A stretch of 64,000 bases of DNA from Deltaproteobacteria bacterium (GTDB taxonomy: Bacteria; Myxococcota_A; UBA9160; UBA4427), in assembly GCA_029261855.1 (NCBI GenBank), contig JAJDAN010000048.1, forward strand, positions 1 through 64,000. Direction: 5' to 3'. Shown here one piece after another: positions 14,455-22,845 of this stretch (positions are counted from its first letter, which is position 1; each line of letters opens with the position of its first letter). Under the pieces are notes generated by a model. That model did not search any database. It saw only the letters and a program-made list of their open reading frames with translations, and was not told the DNA's origin. The translations under genes were made by a program, and so were the position numbers.

Positions 14455-16281
14455 TCAGGGTCTGCTTCGCGCGCGTTCTAGCACCGTCACACCGAAGCGC
14501 GTCCCCGGCTGCAGAGGCGGGTCGCCCATCTGCAGCACCGGCGTGTAGGTCCGCTGGACCCAATCCATCAGCCCGACACCGTAGTCGCGTCCGAGGAAGC
14601 GCGCGCCGTGCTCGCTGGTGTCGTGGTGGACGATCACGATGGCTGCCGGCGGCGCGTTTGCGAAGGCGCGCAGGATCTCGTCCTCTCCGTGGACGCGGAG
14701 CTCGAAGGGGTTGAAGCTGAAGTGGGGCGTGGGTGTGGGGCGGCGGGTGAGGAAGTTCAGCATCACGCCCTCGGGTAGCACGGCGAGAGTGTCGTTCGGT
14801 TGTGTCGTCGCGTGGACGGCGGCGAGGGCCCGTCCCACCACGCGCGCCACGACGGGCGTGACGCGGATCGCGTCGTGCACGCCGCCGAGCCGTTCGGTCC
14901 TGGCATCGACGTGGGGTGCCATCGTCTGCAGGTGGCCGATGACGGCGACGGCCAGCAGGCCGAGTGCTGCCGCGCGGAAGATCTGCCCAGACCCGCCCCG
15001 TCTCCGAATCTCGCCCGGGATCCACGCCACCAGTGCGGCGACGAACAACAGGCTCGCCGGAAGCGCGAGCACGAAGCCGTACTGGTAGATGCGGGCGAGC
15101 AGGAAGATCTTGGCGAGCAGCGCCGTGGCGAAGGTCACGAGCATCGCCTGGAGGATCCAGCGTGCGCGTCGTGCCGCCGCCTCGGGCCGCGCCAGCCGGA
15201 CCGCGCAATAGACGAGTGCGAACAGCCCGAACAGCGGGAGTGGGCGCGCGGCCTGCAGCCAGCGCAAGTCCCCGACGAACGGCGCCAGTGCCCCGGCCAT
15301 GACGACGAACGCCAGCGCAGGGATCCAGGGGCGGCCGAAGCGTTCGCTTCGTAGGGCGAGAGCGGCGACGGCGGCCGGAGCGAGGACACCGCCCATGCGG
15401 GCGGCCCACAGGAGTGCGATCGCGAAGTTTCCGGCTGGATCGTCCGTCCCCATGCCCCGCTGATAGAACGGAAGGGATGCGAGGTCTTCCGCGAACAGGT
15501 GCACCCATCCGATTCCGACCGCTTCGACGGCCGGTCCGGCGCCGAGCGCGGCCGCGAGCCAGAGCGTCGCGAACACGATCGGTGCGACGGCACCCGCCGC
15601 GAAGATCGCGAGGCCGGGGCCGAGCCGCCCCGGAAGCTCGGACCGGGCGTGCAGCACGGCGACGATGCCGAGTCCGTTCGCCGCCGCGGCGGCCGCGAGG
15701 ACCTCCATCTTGGTGAGTGCAACGAGGCCCAGCGAGAAGCCCGCCCCCAACCAGCCAAACGCATTCCCCGTCCGCAGGATGCGGTGCCAGCAGAGCAGGC
15801 CCAGCGACGCCAGCAGCAGGCCATGGGTGAGCTCGTGCGAGTAGGGTGCGATGTAATTGTAGTTCCCGATGCCCACGTACTGGGCGAACGCGAACAGCGT
15901 GACGAACACGAGGCCGCCGGCCCATGCCGCGGCGCGGTCGGCGACGCTGCGCAGGAGCACGTACCAGCTGCCGACCAACGCGACGAGCACGACGGCGTTG
16001 GCAACGAACAGCGTGTCGAGCCCGACCCCGAAGCCGCGGAAGAGCAAGGCGTTCCAGTACGGGGAGAGCGGCCCGCTGACGTAGACCACGTCCCGGTGCA
16101 GGACGGCCCCTTCGGCCAGGCGCCACGCGACATAGGCCTCGCGTCCGAAGTCGATGAATGGATCGGGCCAGGCGCGCCAGCTCCAGCCAGCCATGGCCGC
16201 GGCCACGGCCGCAATGCTCGCCAGTGCAAGGGCGTCGGCGACCCACGGAGCCCGCTGGCTGCGGCCGCCCGGATCGCTCAG
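14455..16281 (-). CDS. glycosyltransferase family 39-like integral membrane protein
   Basis: The product (about 608 residues) has about ten membrane segments followed by a C-terminal soluble part. Its first periplasmic loop, DFGREAYVAWRLAEG followed by RDVVYVSGPLSPYWNALLF, resembles PMT/ArnT-type (GT39) transferases, which move sugars from polyprenyl-phosphate carriers to lipid or protein acceptors. The C-terminal portion contains GVMLNFLTRRPTPTPHFSF and a receptor-like alpha/beta region. The start is uncertain: a CTG at 16281 overlaps the TGA of the upstream ParB-like gene (CTGA), while GTG and ATG codons further in would cut into the first membrane segment. Coupling to the ParB-like gene is the simplest reading. 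The acceptor is unknown. Confidence 0.83.
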   Translation of the reverse strand: MSDPGGRSQRAPWVADALALASIAAVAAAMAGWSWRAWPDPFIDFGREAYVAWRLAEGAVLHRDVVYVSGPLSPYWNALLFRGFGVGLDTLFVANAVVLVALVGSWYVLLRSVADRAAAWAGGLVFVTLFAFAQYVGIGNYNYIAPYSHELTHGLLLASLGLLCWHRILRTGNAFGWLGAGFSLGLVALTKMEVLAAAAAANGLGIVAVLHARSELPGRLGPGLAIFAAGAVAPIVFATLWLAAALGAGPAVEAVGIGWVHLFAEDLASLPFYQRGMGTDDPAGNFAIALLWAARMGGVLAPAAVAALALRSERFGRPWIPALAFVVMAGALAPFVGDLRWLQAARPLPLFGLFALVYCAVRLARPEAAARRARWILQAMLVTFATALLAKIFLLARIYQYGFVLALPASLLFVAALVAWIPGEIRRRGGSGQIFRAAALGLLAVAVIGHLQTMAPHVDARTERLGGVHDAIRVTPVVARVVGRALAAVHATTQPNDTLAVLPEGVMLNFLTRRPTPTPHFSFNPFELRVHGEDEILRAFANAPPAAIVIVHHDTSEHGARFLGRDYGVGLMDWVQRTYTPVLQMGDPPLQPGTRFGVTVLERARSRP

Positions 16282-17354
16282 TCGGAGTCTCCGCTCGAGA
16301 CGGCTGCGACGAGTGCGAGATCGCCGGGTCGGACCGATCCCGTGTCGAACTTGCGAGCCGACGCGGCCATCCGGGTCAGCGCGGCCGCAAGGGTCATCGG
16401 GGGCTTGGTGTCGCCCTTCTTGGCGCGATGGAAGCGCACCGGGTTGATGCGCGCGACGACGTAGTTCTTCAGGTAGGGCGACTTGAAGCCCTTCTGCTGG
16501 AGCTCGCCGACGATGCGCTTGACTTGAGCGTCGATCTCGACGAGCCGGGACGCGAGGCCTTCGCGTTCCCGCAGGCTGACGGGCAGCGACTTCGGGCTCC
16601 ACTGCTCGACCTTCTTGAGCAGTGGGCTGTAGGCACCCCCGGCGAAGCGCCCGTCCTCCTCGTAGATGATCCCGAGCGTGAGCAGCTCCGGGGCTTCGAA
16701 CTCGACGCCGAAGTCGGATTCCTTCGCGCGCTTGTTGCGGCGCGCCAATTCGCGCGCCATGCGGATGACCTCGAGCGCGCGATCCTTCAGGTTGTGTGCC
16801 TTCTCGGTGTTCAGCGCGAGGATGCGGAAGGCAAGCCCCTCGTCCGGGGAGATCAGAGCCGTGATCTGTCGCAGCCCCAGCACCTTGGCGGCGGCCAGCC
16901 GATGTCGGCCGTTTGGGGTCCAGAAGCGAGCGTCCCGGCCGCGCACGACGATCAGCGGGTCGAGAAAGGACCCGCTCTCCTCGATCTTCTGGGCCAGGCG
17001 CTTGGTGTGGGTGGGAGACAGGTTGCGCTGAAAGGGCGTCGGCTCGACGGCCGCGATGGGAAGCGACGCGAGCAGGATCGCGCGACCGGAGAGGGGCTCA
17101 CGGTAGCCGCCGAGCGGCGCTCCCCCCGCGGCGCGGACTTCATCGCAGAGGCCTTTGAGCTCGGGCGCGTCGAGTGCGAGCGGGACTTCGGAAGGCTCGA
17201 GTCCCCGCTTGCTCGCGCCGGGGGTGAGTCGCTTGCGCGCCGCCCCCGACTTGCTGCGAGCGGCCTTCCGCGCCGCGCGAGCCTTCGACACCTTCTTCTT
17301 GGCAGCTTTCTTGCCAGCCTTCTTCTTTGCGGCGGTCTTCTTCCCGGCAGCCAT
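16278..17354 (-). CDS. ParB/Spo0J N-domain protein with histone H1-like tail
   Basis: The 358-residue protein opens with about 45 residues rich in Lys and Ala (AAKKKAGKKAAKKKVSKA) that resemble the basic tail of histone H1 and would bind DNA without specificity. Residues about 85-200 look like a ParB N-terminal domain: PIAAVEPTPFQRNLSPTH, then FLDPLIVVRGRDA, WTPNGRHRLAAAKVLG (the GRHRL nucleotide-binding box) and ALISPDEGLAFRILALNTE. No parA gene is adjacent and no ParB helix-turn-helix is obvious, so it is probably not the chromosome segregation ParB but a ParB-like CTP-binding or nuclease-like relative. It is coupled to the GT39 gene by a 4-base overlap. Confidence 0.87.
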   Translation of the reverse strand: MAAGKKTAAKKKAGKKAAKKKVSKARAARKAARSKSGAARKRLTPGASKRGLEPSEVPLALDAPELKGLCDEVRAAGGAPLGGYREPLSGRAILLASLPIAAVEPTPFQRNLSPTHTKRLAQKIEESGSFLDPLIVVRGRDARFWTPNGRHRLAAAKVLGLRQITALISPDEGLAFRILALNTEKAHNLKDRALEVIRMARELARRNKRAKESDFGVEFEAPELLTLGIIYEEDGRFAGGAYSPLLKKVEQWSPKSLPVSLREREGLASRLVEIDAQVKRIVGELQQKGFKSPYLKNYVVARINPVRFHRAKKGDTKPPMTLAAALTRMAASARKFDTGSVRPGDLALVAAVSSGDSD

Positions 17355-17409
17355 CTTGCGAGCGTAGCAACGTGCGCCCGGGTAGGACGGGAAGGGATAA
17401 GCTCCCGCG

Positions 17410-18321
17410 ATGTCCTGGATCTCTCGCCAGTCGCCGGCGACCTGGCTCTGGCCCGCGCTGCTGGCAGCGGCGGTCGCCGGGTCGGGCTCTCTCGGGTCGG
17501 ACTCACTCGGGCCGGACTCTCTCGGGGATCGGGCCCGGACAGAACTCCGCGAATCCTGGGTCGAGGCGCGTGTGTCGGGTCGACCGTTGCCGGCGCTGAG
17601 CGCAGGTGATCCGGGGCTCTCCGTCGAGCAGGCCTACGCGCTGCAGGCGGAGGTCGAAGCGCGATTGCTGGCGCAGGGCGACCGTCGGGTCGGCTACAAG
17701 CTCGGCTTCACGAGTGCAGATTCCCAGCGGCGCTTCGGCGTCGCGGGGCCGGTGCGGGGCTTTCTGCTCGCGTCGATGTCCGCGCCGGAGGGAGGCATCG
17801 TTTCGACGTCCGGATTCTCGCGCATCTTCGCCGAGGCCGAGATCGCGTTCCGGATGGGGCGGCGTGTAGACCACGCGGTGGTCGACCCCGAGAGCCTGCG
17901 GCCCTACGTGTCGAGCGTGCATCCGGCGCTCGAGCTGGCCGACTACCGCTTCGCAGCGGATGCAGCGCCGGTCGCCGTCGACTTCGTCGCCGACGGTGTT
18001 GGCGCGCGACGCTTCGTGCTCGGGCCTGGGCGCGACCCGGCCGGGATCGATCTGGCCCGTTCGTCAGCAGTGCTCGAACGGGACGGCGAGGTGGTCGGCC
18101 GAGGCGTGGGCTCGGACGCCCTGGGAGATCCCTGGCGTGCCCTCGCCTGGTTGGCCAACGAGCTCGTGGCCCACGGCCGCTCGCTCGAGCCGGGGGATGT
18201 GGTCCTCACGGGCGCGCTCGGCCCGGTCCAGGTTTTCCATCCGCCGACGACGCCGGCGCGTCTGCGTGTCCGCATCGAAGGTCTGGGCGAAGTCGAGGCC
18301 GGCTTGGCGGCTGGTCCCTGA
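17410..18321 (+). CDS. 2-keto-4-pentenoate hydratase (MhpD/FAH-type) with N-terminal extension
   Basis: Residues about 60-303 match the MhpD branch of the fumarylacetoacetate hydrolase fold: VGYKLGFTSADSQ near 97, FAEAEIAFRMG near 140 (the paired metal glutamates), HPALELADYRF near 175 (third metal Glu) and GDVVLTGALGPV near 265. Such enzymes hydrate 2-hydroxypenta-2,4-dienoates in meta-cleavage pathways. The first 45 residues are unusual: an Arg followed by WLWPALLAAAVAG, like a signal peptide or anchor, and a Ser/Gly/Asp repeat encoded by three 15-bp units. A secreted hydratase would be odd, so a later start is possible, but no good NTG codon precedes the family's first helix. No ring-cleavage dioxygenase is nearby. 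Confidence 0.87.
   Translation: MSWISRQSPATWLWPALLAAAVAGSGSLGSDSLGPDSLGDRARTELRESWVEARVSGRPLPALSAGDPGLSVEQAYALQAEVEARLLAQGDRRVGYKLGFTSADSQRRFGVAGPVRGFLLASMSAPEGGIVSTSGFSRIFAEAEIAFRMGRRVDHAVVDPESLRPYVSSVHPALELADYRFAADAAPVAVDFVADGVGARRFVLGPGRDPAGIDLARSSAVLERDGEVVGRGVGSDALGDPWRALAWLANELVAHGRSLEPGDVVLTGALGPVQVFHPPTTPARLRVRIEGLGEVEAGLAAGP
17479..17523 (+). repeat. three tandem 15-bp coding repeats
   Basis: GGGTCGGGCTCTCTC, GGGTCGGACTCACTC and GGGCCGGACTCTCTC follow each other without gaps inside the N-terminal extension of the hydratase gene. Being a multiple of three, the unit can expand or contract without shifting the frame. It encodes the Gly-Ser-Asp-Ser-Leu pattern between the hydrophobic segment and the enzyme domain. 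Confidence 0.85.
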
Positions 18322-18353
18322 CGCGTCTCGTGGGTCGGACCGCGGTCCGGGAT

Positions 18354-21300
18354 TCAGTCGTTTTGGATGAGGCAGTGCAGTTCCTGCAGCAGCGCCTCGT
18401 CGTCGAAGGGCTTCTGCAGGAAGCGCGCGTGTTGGATCCGGTGCTCGACCCCCGATTCGTCCGGCGCGGCATGGCCCGAAAGGAAGAGAACGCGCAGGTC
18501 GGGTCGCTGAGCCTGGAGCTTGCTCGCGAGCTCGAGTCCGCCCAGGTTCGGCATGACCAGGTCCGTCACGAGCAGGTCGATCGCGTCGCCCTCGGACTCG
18601 GCGACCGCAAGACCCGCAACGCCGTCCTCGGCCTCGAAGACGCGATAGCCGTGCTTGCGGAGTGTTCGCGAGAGCAGGCGTCTCACCGCCGGTTCGTCTT
18701 CGACCAGGAGTAGGGTCTCGGATCCCGGCATGAGGTCCACCGGGATCGATGGGTCCGTGTCGTAGGCGGTCTCCGGGGACAGGGGCAGCAATACGTGGAA
18801 GTTCGTGCCGCGCCCGAGCTCGGTTTCCACCTCGATGGCGCCGCGGCACTGCTGGACGATTCCGTAGGCGGTCGCGAGCCCCAGCCCGGTCCCCTCGCCG
18901 AGTTGCTTGGTGGTGAAGAAGGGTTCGAAGATCCGGGTACGCGTCTCCTCGGACATGCCGTCGCCGTCGTCGCTCACGAGAATCTCGACATAGCTTCCGG
19001 TGCCGGGCAGGCCGAGCGCCCAGGCGTCCCGGGTCGACAACCGGCGCCGCCGGGATTCGAGCCCGAGCCGACCTCCTTCCGGCATGGCGTCGCGCGCATT
19101 CACGACCAGGTTGATGAGGACCTGGCGAAGCTGGGTTGGATCGGCCCGCACGGCGTCGTGGGGCTCGCTGGCCTCCACCCGCAACTGGATCGAGCTGGGC
19201 AGCAGCGGCCGGACCAGGTCCGCGACCGCTGCGAGGACATCTCCGACGGCCATCGGCTGGATGGTGACCGGGCTGCGACGGGAAAAGGCGAGCAGCGATC
19301 GGGTGAGCTGGGCGCAGTGTTCGGCGGATCGCTGGACGTCTCCGAGCGCATCGCGCAGTTCGCCGTCGCTGGCGGGGAGCGCCCCTGCGACGAAGCGTGC
19401 GTTGCCGAGCATGACGGCGAGGTGGTTGTTGAAGTCGTGGGCGATTCCCCCGGCCAGGGTGCCGACGGCCTCCATCTTCTGGGACTGCATGAGCTGGACC
19501 TGACTGCGGTCGAGTTCGGCCTCCGCCTGTTCCCGTCGGAGTGCGCTCACGAAGATCTCGGCAACCAGATGCAGCAACGTGATGGCTTCCGGCGACCAAC
19601 GCTTCTCGCAGCTGGCCACCTCGAAGCCCATCAGGCCGAGCACGCGCCGACCCGAGACCAGCGGAATCCCCAGGAAGGACCGCACGCCGCGGCCGCGCAG
19701 CTCTTCGCACTCGGCTTTCGCCTCTTCGGGGAGGGACTCGACACGGTCGACGTGGAGCTCGCGGCCTTCTCGAAATGCCGCCATCGCCCAATCAAAGGGT
19801 GCGGAGTCGATGAGAGTGGGGACGACCGCAGGGGAGCCGTCCGCGGTCCAGCTGCAACTGCGATGTTCGGCTTCGCCACGTGGGTCGCTGGTGAACATCC
19901 AGCAGCGCTCGGCTCCCGCGAGGGCTCCGGCAACGGCGAGCTTCTCCTCGAGTGCGCGTTCGGTGCGGTTCGGCTCGAGGTCGAGAAAGAACCGCGATAG
20001 CTCGGCGACCTGCTTCTCGGCCTGGATCTGCCGCTCCAGTGCGCGCCGGTCTCGCTCCCGTCCCGTCACGTCGCGTAGCACTGCGACGACCCTGGGCTCT
20101 CCGACTGCCGTCGTGAAGCCGCGGGCCGTCAACTCGATGGCGAGATCCTCGTCGGGGTCCCGCGCGACGCGGAACACCATGGGGGCGCCGACGACTCCGT
20201 GCAGCGCGGAGTCGATCCGTTCGCCGAGGGGGGCGCGGTCCAGAGCGTGGGCGATGCCGAAGAGGTTCTGGCCTTCGACGTCGCCGCGGGCCGACCCGAG
20301 CAGGCCGACGAAGGCCGGGCTCGCGTACAAGATCTCCCCTTCTCGGGACAGCTCACAGATCGAATCCTGGGAGTTCTCGGCCAGTGCGCGAAAGCGGGAC
20401 TCGCTCTCGGATAGCGCGGTCTGGTCGCGCTTTCTCCGCAGCGCGCTCGTGAACAGGTCCGCAACCAGGCGCAGCAGCGTGACTTCCTGTTCGGACCAGT
20501 AGCGCTGTCGGCTGACGCAGTGAATTCCGAGGACGCCGATGAGCCTGCCGCGCGAGACCGCGGGCACCAGCAGATACGACTGGATTCCGGCCGCGAGCAT
20601 GGCCGTCCGCTCGGCGGTGAACTCGTCGGACATGTCCGCGACGACGGGGATGCGTACGATCTCGCCCGCGACGAGCTTCTTGAAGAAGCCCCGGTAGCGG
20701 CTCGCGTCGTCGCCCGTCGGGGTGACCGAGCGTGCGGCGCCCCCTTCCGGACACCACTCGAAGAAGTAGGGGAGGTTGCGTTTCAGCTCGGGCAGTGAAA
20801 GGAGGAACGCGCGGTCGGCGCCGCTGACCATCGCGACCGAACCCAGTCCGGACTGGATCACGGCGTCGATTTCCGGCGTCTCCGTGGACAGCAGTCGCCG
20901 AGACAGCTCGGAGATCAGGGTCTCGAGCTTCAGCCGTATCTCCAGCTCGGAGTTCCGCGTCATCTGCTCGCTGACGTCGCGCAGCAGCGACACGAAGCGC
21001 TGCTCTCCGGAGCGGGTCTGGTAGCTGCGGCCGAGCGCCTCGACGGTCCGCCAGCTTCCGTCCCGATGCTGCAGGCGGAAGCTGGCGCCGTTGCCCAGGA
21101 TCCGACCTTCACAGGTCGCGTTCGGGCGATCGTACGGGTGCACGAGCCGGGACAGGTCGGTCGAGAGCATCTCTTCCGACGAGTAGCCGAGAAGCTCGCT
21201 CGCGCGCGGGCTCGCGTAGACGATGCGACCTTCGGCGTCGGACTCGCATAGCGTCACCTCGAGGTTCTCGGTGACGGCGTCGAAGCGGTCTGCGGCCTCG

Positions 21301-21905
21301 CGACGGGCGGCCTGTGCCTCGCAGCCGCGCAGCACGCTGAGCAGTACCTCGGCGATCAGCTGCAGTCGCTCGATCTCGCGGGTGGACCAGCTTCGGGTCC
21401 CGCGCACGCAGCGGACGTCGAGACATCCGACGAACCGCCCGCGCAACAGGATGGGGATGGCCAGGTAGGACCGGTTGTCCCATTCCAGCAGGCTGTCCCG
21501 TTCCGCTGCGGCTTCGTCGGGCAGGTCTTCCACCCGGGGCACGCTGATGGTCTCGCCCCTGAGCAGGCGCTCACGGATCCAGTGAAAGGAGGCGATGGGC
21601 TCGTCGTCGCGGAGTCGGATGGGCTCGATGCCGGGCGCCGCCCAGACCCTGCGTTCCAGGGAGGGCGAACCCGTCGCGCCGGGGCGCACCCAGCTGAACT
21701 GAGCGCGGTCGGCACCCGCTTCGCGGGCCGCCGCTTCGAGCGCGTCGTCGAGGCCGGCGTCGAAGTCGTCGAGGTCCAGGGCCAGGAAGCGACGCGACAG
21801 CTCGGCGATTCGGCGCTCGGCTCGCAGCTGTTCTTCGAGTGCGGCGGCCGCGTCGGACTCCTCCTGCAGTCGGAGACCGGGCTTCGATTTGGCACCTTTC
21901 TTCAT
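18354..21905 (-). CDS. hybrid sensor histidine kinase, GAF-PAS-GAF-PAS-GAF-HisKA-HATPase-REC
   Basis: The 1183-residue soluble protein has three GAF-like domains (about 35-200, 330-490 and 635-795) separated by two PAS domains (about 215-320 and 505-620). The transmitter follows: H-box GGIAHDFNNHLAV (His near 822), N-box INLVVNARDAMPEGG near 920 and G-boxes with SDDGDGMSEE and GEGTGLGLATAYGIVQ. A C-terminal receiver has its phospho-Asp in LLVTDLVMPNLGG near 1113 and ends KPFDDEALLQEL. No membrane segment is present, so it senses cytoplasmic signals. The GAF domains share LP-E---ER and W(S/T)--E---L-L-(A)E segments and probably arose by duplication. No response regulator with an output domain is next to it; the TetR gene is divergent, 257 bases away. 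Confidence 0.95.
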   Translation of the reverse strand: MKKGAKSKPGLRLQEESDAAAALEEQLRAERRIAELSRRFLALDLDDFDAGLDDALEAAAREAGADRAQFSWVRPGATGSPSLERRVWAAPGIEPIRLRDDEPIASFHWIRERLLRGETISVPRVEDLPDEAAAERDSLLEWDNRSYLAIPILLRGRFVGCLDVRCVRGTRSWSTREIERLQLIAEVLLSVLRGCEAQAARREAADRFDAVTENLEVTLCESDAEGRIVYASPRASELLGYSSEEMLSTDLSRLVHPYDRPNATCEGRILGNGASFRLQHRDGSWRTVEALGRSYQTRSGEQRFVSLLRDVSEQMTRNSELEIRLKLETLISELSRRLLSTETPEIDAVIQSGLGSVAMVSGADRAFLLSLPELKRNLPYFFEWCPEGGAARSVTPTGDDASRYRGFFKKLVAGEIVRIPVVADMSDEFTAERTAMLAAGIQSYLLVPAVSRGRLIGVLGIHCVSRQRYWSEQEVTLLRLVADLFTSALRRKRDQTALSESESRFRALAENSQDSICELSREGEILYASPAFVGLLGSARGDVEGQNLFGIAHALDRAPLGERIDSALHGVVGAPMVFRVARDPDEDLAIELTARGFTTAVGEPRVVAVLRDVTGRERDRRALERQIQAEKQVAELSRFFLDLEPNRTERALEEKLAVAGALAGAERCWMFTSDPRGEAEHRSCSWTADGSPAVVPTLIDSAPFDWAMAAFREGRELHVDRVESLPEEAKAECEELRGRGVRSFLGIPLVSGRRVLGLMGFEVASCEKRWSPEAITLLHLVAEIFVSALRREQAEAELDRSQVQLMQSQKMEAVGTLAGGIAHDFNNHLAVMLGNARFVAGALPASDGELRDALGDVQRSAEHCAQLTRSLLAFSRRSPVTIQPMAVGDVLAAVADLVRPLLPSSIQLRVEASEPHDAVRADPTQLRQVLINLVVNARDAMPEGGRLGLESRRRRLSTRDAWALGLPGTGSYVEILVSDDGDGMSEETRTRIFEPFFTTKQLGEGTGLGLATAYGIVQQCRGAIEVETELGRGTNFHVLLPLSPETAYDTDPSIPVDLMPGSETLLLVEDEPAVRRLLSRTLRKHGYRVFEAEDGVAGLAVAESEGDAIDLLVTDLVMPNLGGLELASKLQAQRPDLRVLFLSGHAAPDESGVEHRIQHARFLQKPFDDEALLQELHCLIQND

Positions 21906-21984
21906 GGTCGCGTCGCAGACTCCTGGGGCTTTCGGCGTCGGGCGAATACCCGATACCGAGGCCTTCTCTCATCGACGCTCCAGC

Positions 21985-22000
21985 GTGTTGGATTGAACAC
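21985..22000. promoter_or_regulatory. possible operator GTGTT-N6-AACAC
   Basis: A short perfect inverted repeat, embedded in the wider imperfect one GCGTGTTG...CACAACGC, lies between the divergent kinase and TetR genes. TetR regulators commonly bind palindromes in their own upstream region, so it is a candidate site. The evidence is position and symmetry only. Confidence 0.3.
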
Positions 22001-22162
22001 AACGCGCTCTTCTCGGCGAGGGGGTGGATTGGATTTCCGCGCCACGCTTTCAGCGCCCTCGTTGCGCGTTCGCTGCACGTGACTGTGCGGATTCTCCCGC
22101 CTCGACCGATCCGCATTCGTGTAAGATGGCCGCGCTCTCGGATGCTGCAGGAGGTCACGTGG

Positions 22163-22825
22163 ATGTTGCCGAGCCCCGATACGAAGCAGAACCTCGACCC
22201 CGGTCTCGACTCGAGGCTCGAACCCGCCTCTCCTCTCCCGCGTGACGGTCGCGTTGCGCGCGGCCTCCGGACCCGCGAGGCCATCCTGGTCGCCTACGAA
22301 GGACTGATCCAGGACGCCCAGGTTCCTCCGACGGGTGCGGAACTCGCGGCGCGCGCCGGCGTGTCGGCGCGTTCCATCTTCACCCACTTCGGAGACATGG
22401 ACGGCGTGCTCGCTGCGGCTGCCCGGCGCGCCTTCGATTGGCTGCGCGAGGGGCACGTGGACATTCGGCAAGACCTGCCCTTCGAGGAGAGACTCGATCG
22501 CTTCGTCGCCCGGCAGGTGGAGATCCTCGAACGGACGGGCCCCCTGCACCGCATGTTCCGAGCCGTGCGCATGGGGACCCGGCGCGAGAAGTGCTCACCT
22601 GAAGTCGTGGGCATCCTGGCGAAGGTGGACGCGCTCCGGCGGCGCTATCTCGCTTGTGTGTTCGACTTCGAGATCGGGTCGACCGGAGACGACGACGAGC
22701 TGATGGCCGCGCTGATGGCGAGCTCGTCCTGGGGGGCCTGGGAGGGGCTGCGAGTCGAGCAGGGCTTCGACGCCCGGAGGGCGCTTCCGGTAATGCGCCG
22801 GCTGATGGCGGGCCTGCTGCGCTAG
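22163..22825 (+). CDS. TetR/AcrR family transcriptional regulator
   Basis: The 220-residue protein has the TetR DNA-binding domain after a roughly 30-residue variable N-terminus: LRTREAILVAYEGLI near residue 35, then GAELAARAGVSARSIFTHFGDMDGVLAAA near 55-85 holding the helix-turn-helix (given in two parts, GAELAARAGVSARS and IFTHFGDMDG). The C-terminal ligand domain is all helical and unassigned. The ATG at 22163 sits seven bases after AGGAGGT, a near-ideal ribosome binding site; the ATG at 22142 lacks one. It converges on the KARI-like gene, 20 bases apart, and is divergent from the hybrid kinase. Its target genes cannot be read from the window, and self-regulation is the usual pattern. Confidence 0.92.
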   Translation: MLPSPDTKQNLDPGLDSRLEPASPLPRDGRVARGLRTREAILVAYEGLIQDAQVPPTGAELAARAGVSARSIFTHFGDMDGVLAAAARRAFDWLREGHVDIRQDLPFEERLDRFVARQVEILERTGPLHRMFRAVRMGTRREKCSPEVVGILAKVDALRRRYLACVFDFEIGSTGDDDELMAALMASSSWGAWEGLRVEQGFDARRALPVMRRLMAGLLR

Positions 22826-22845
22826 ACGGCGCCCCTCGTCGCGCG

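Noticed and set aside
16278-17354. Chromosome-partitioning parB
   Set aside because: There is no parA neighbour, no parS-like site was noticed and the ParB DNA-binding helix-turn-helix is not evident.
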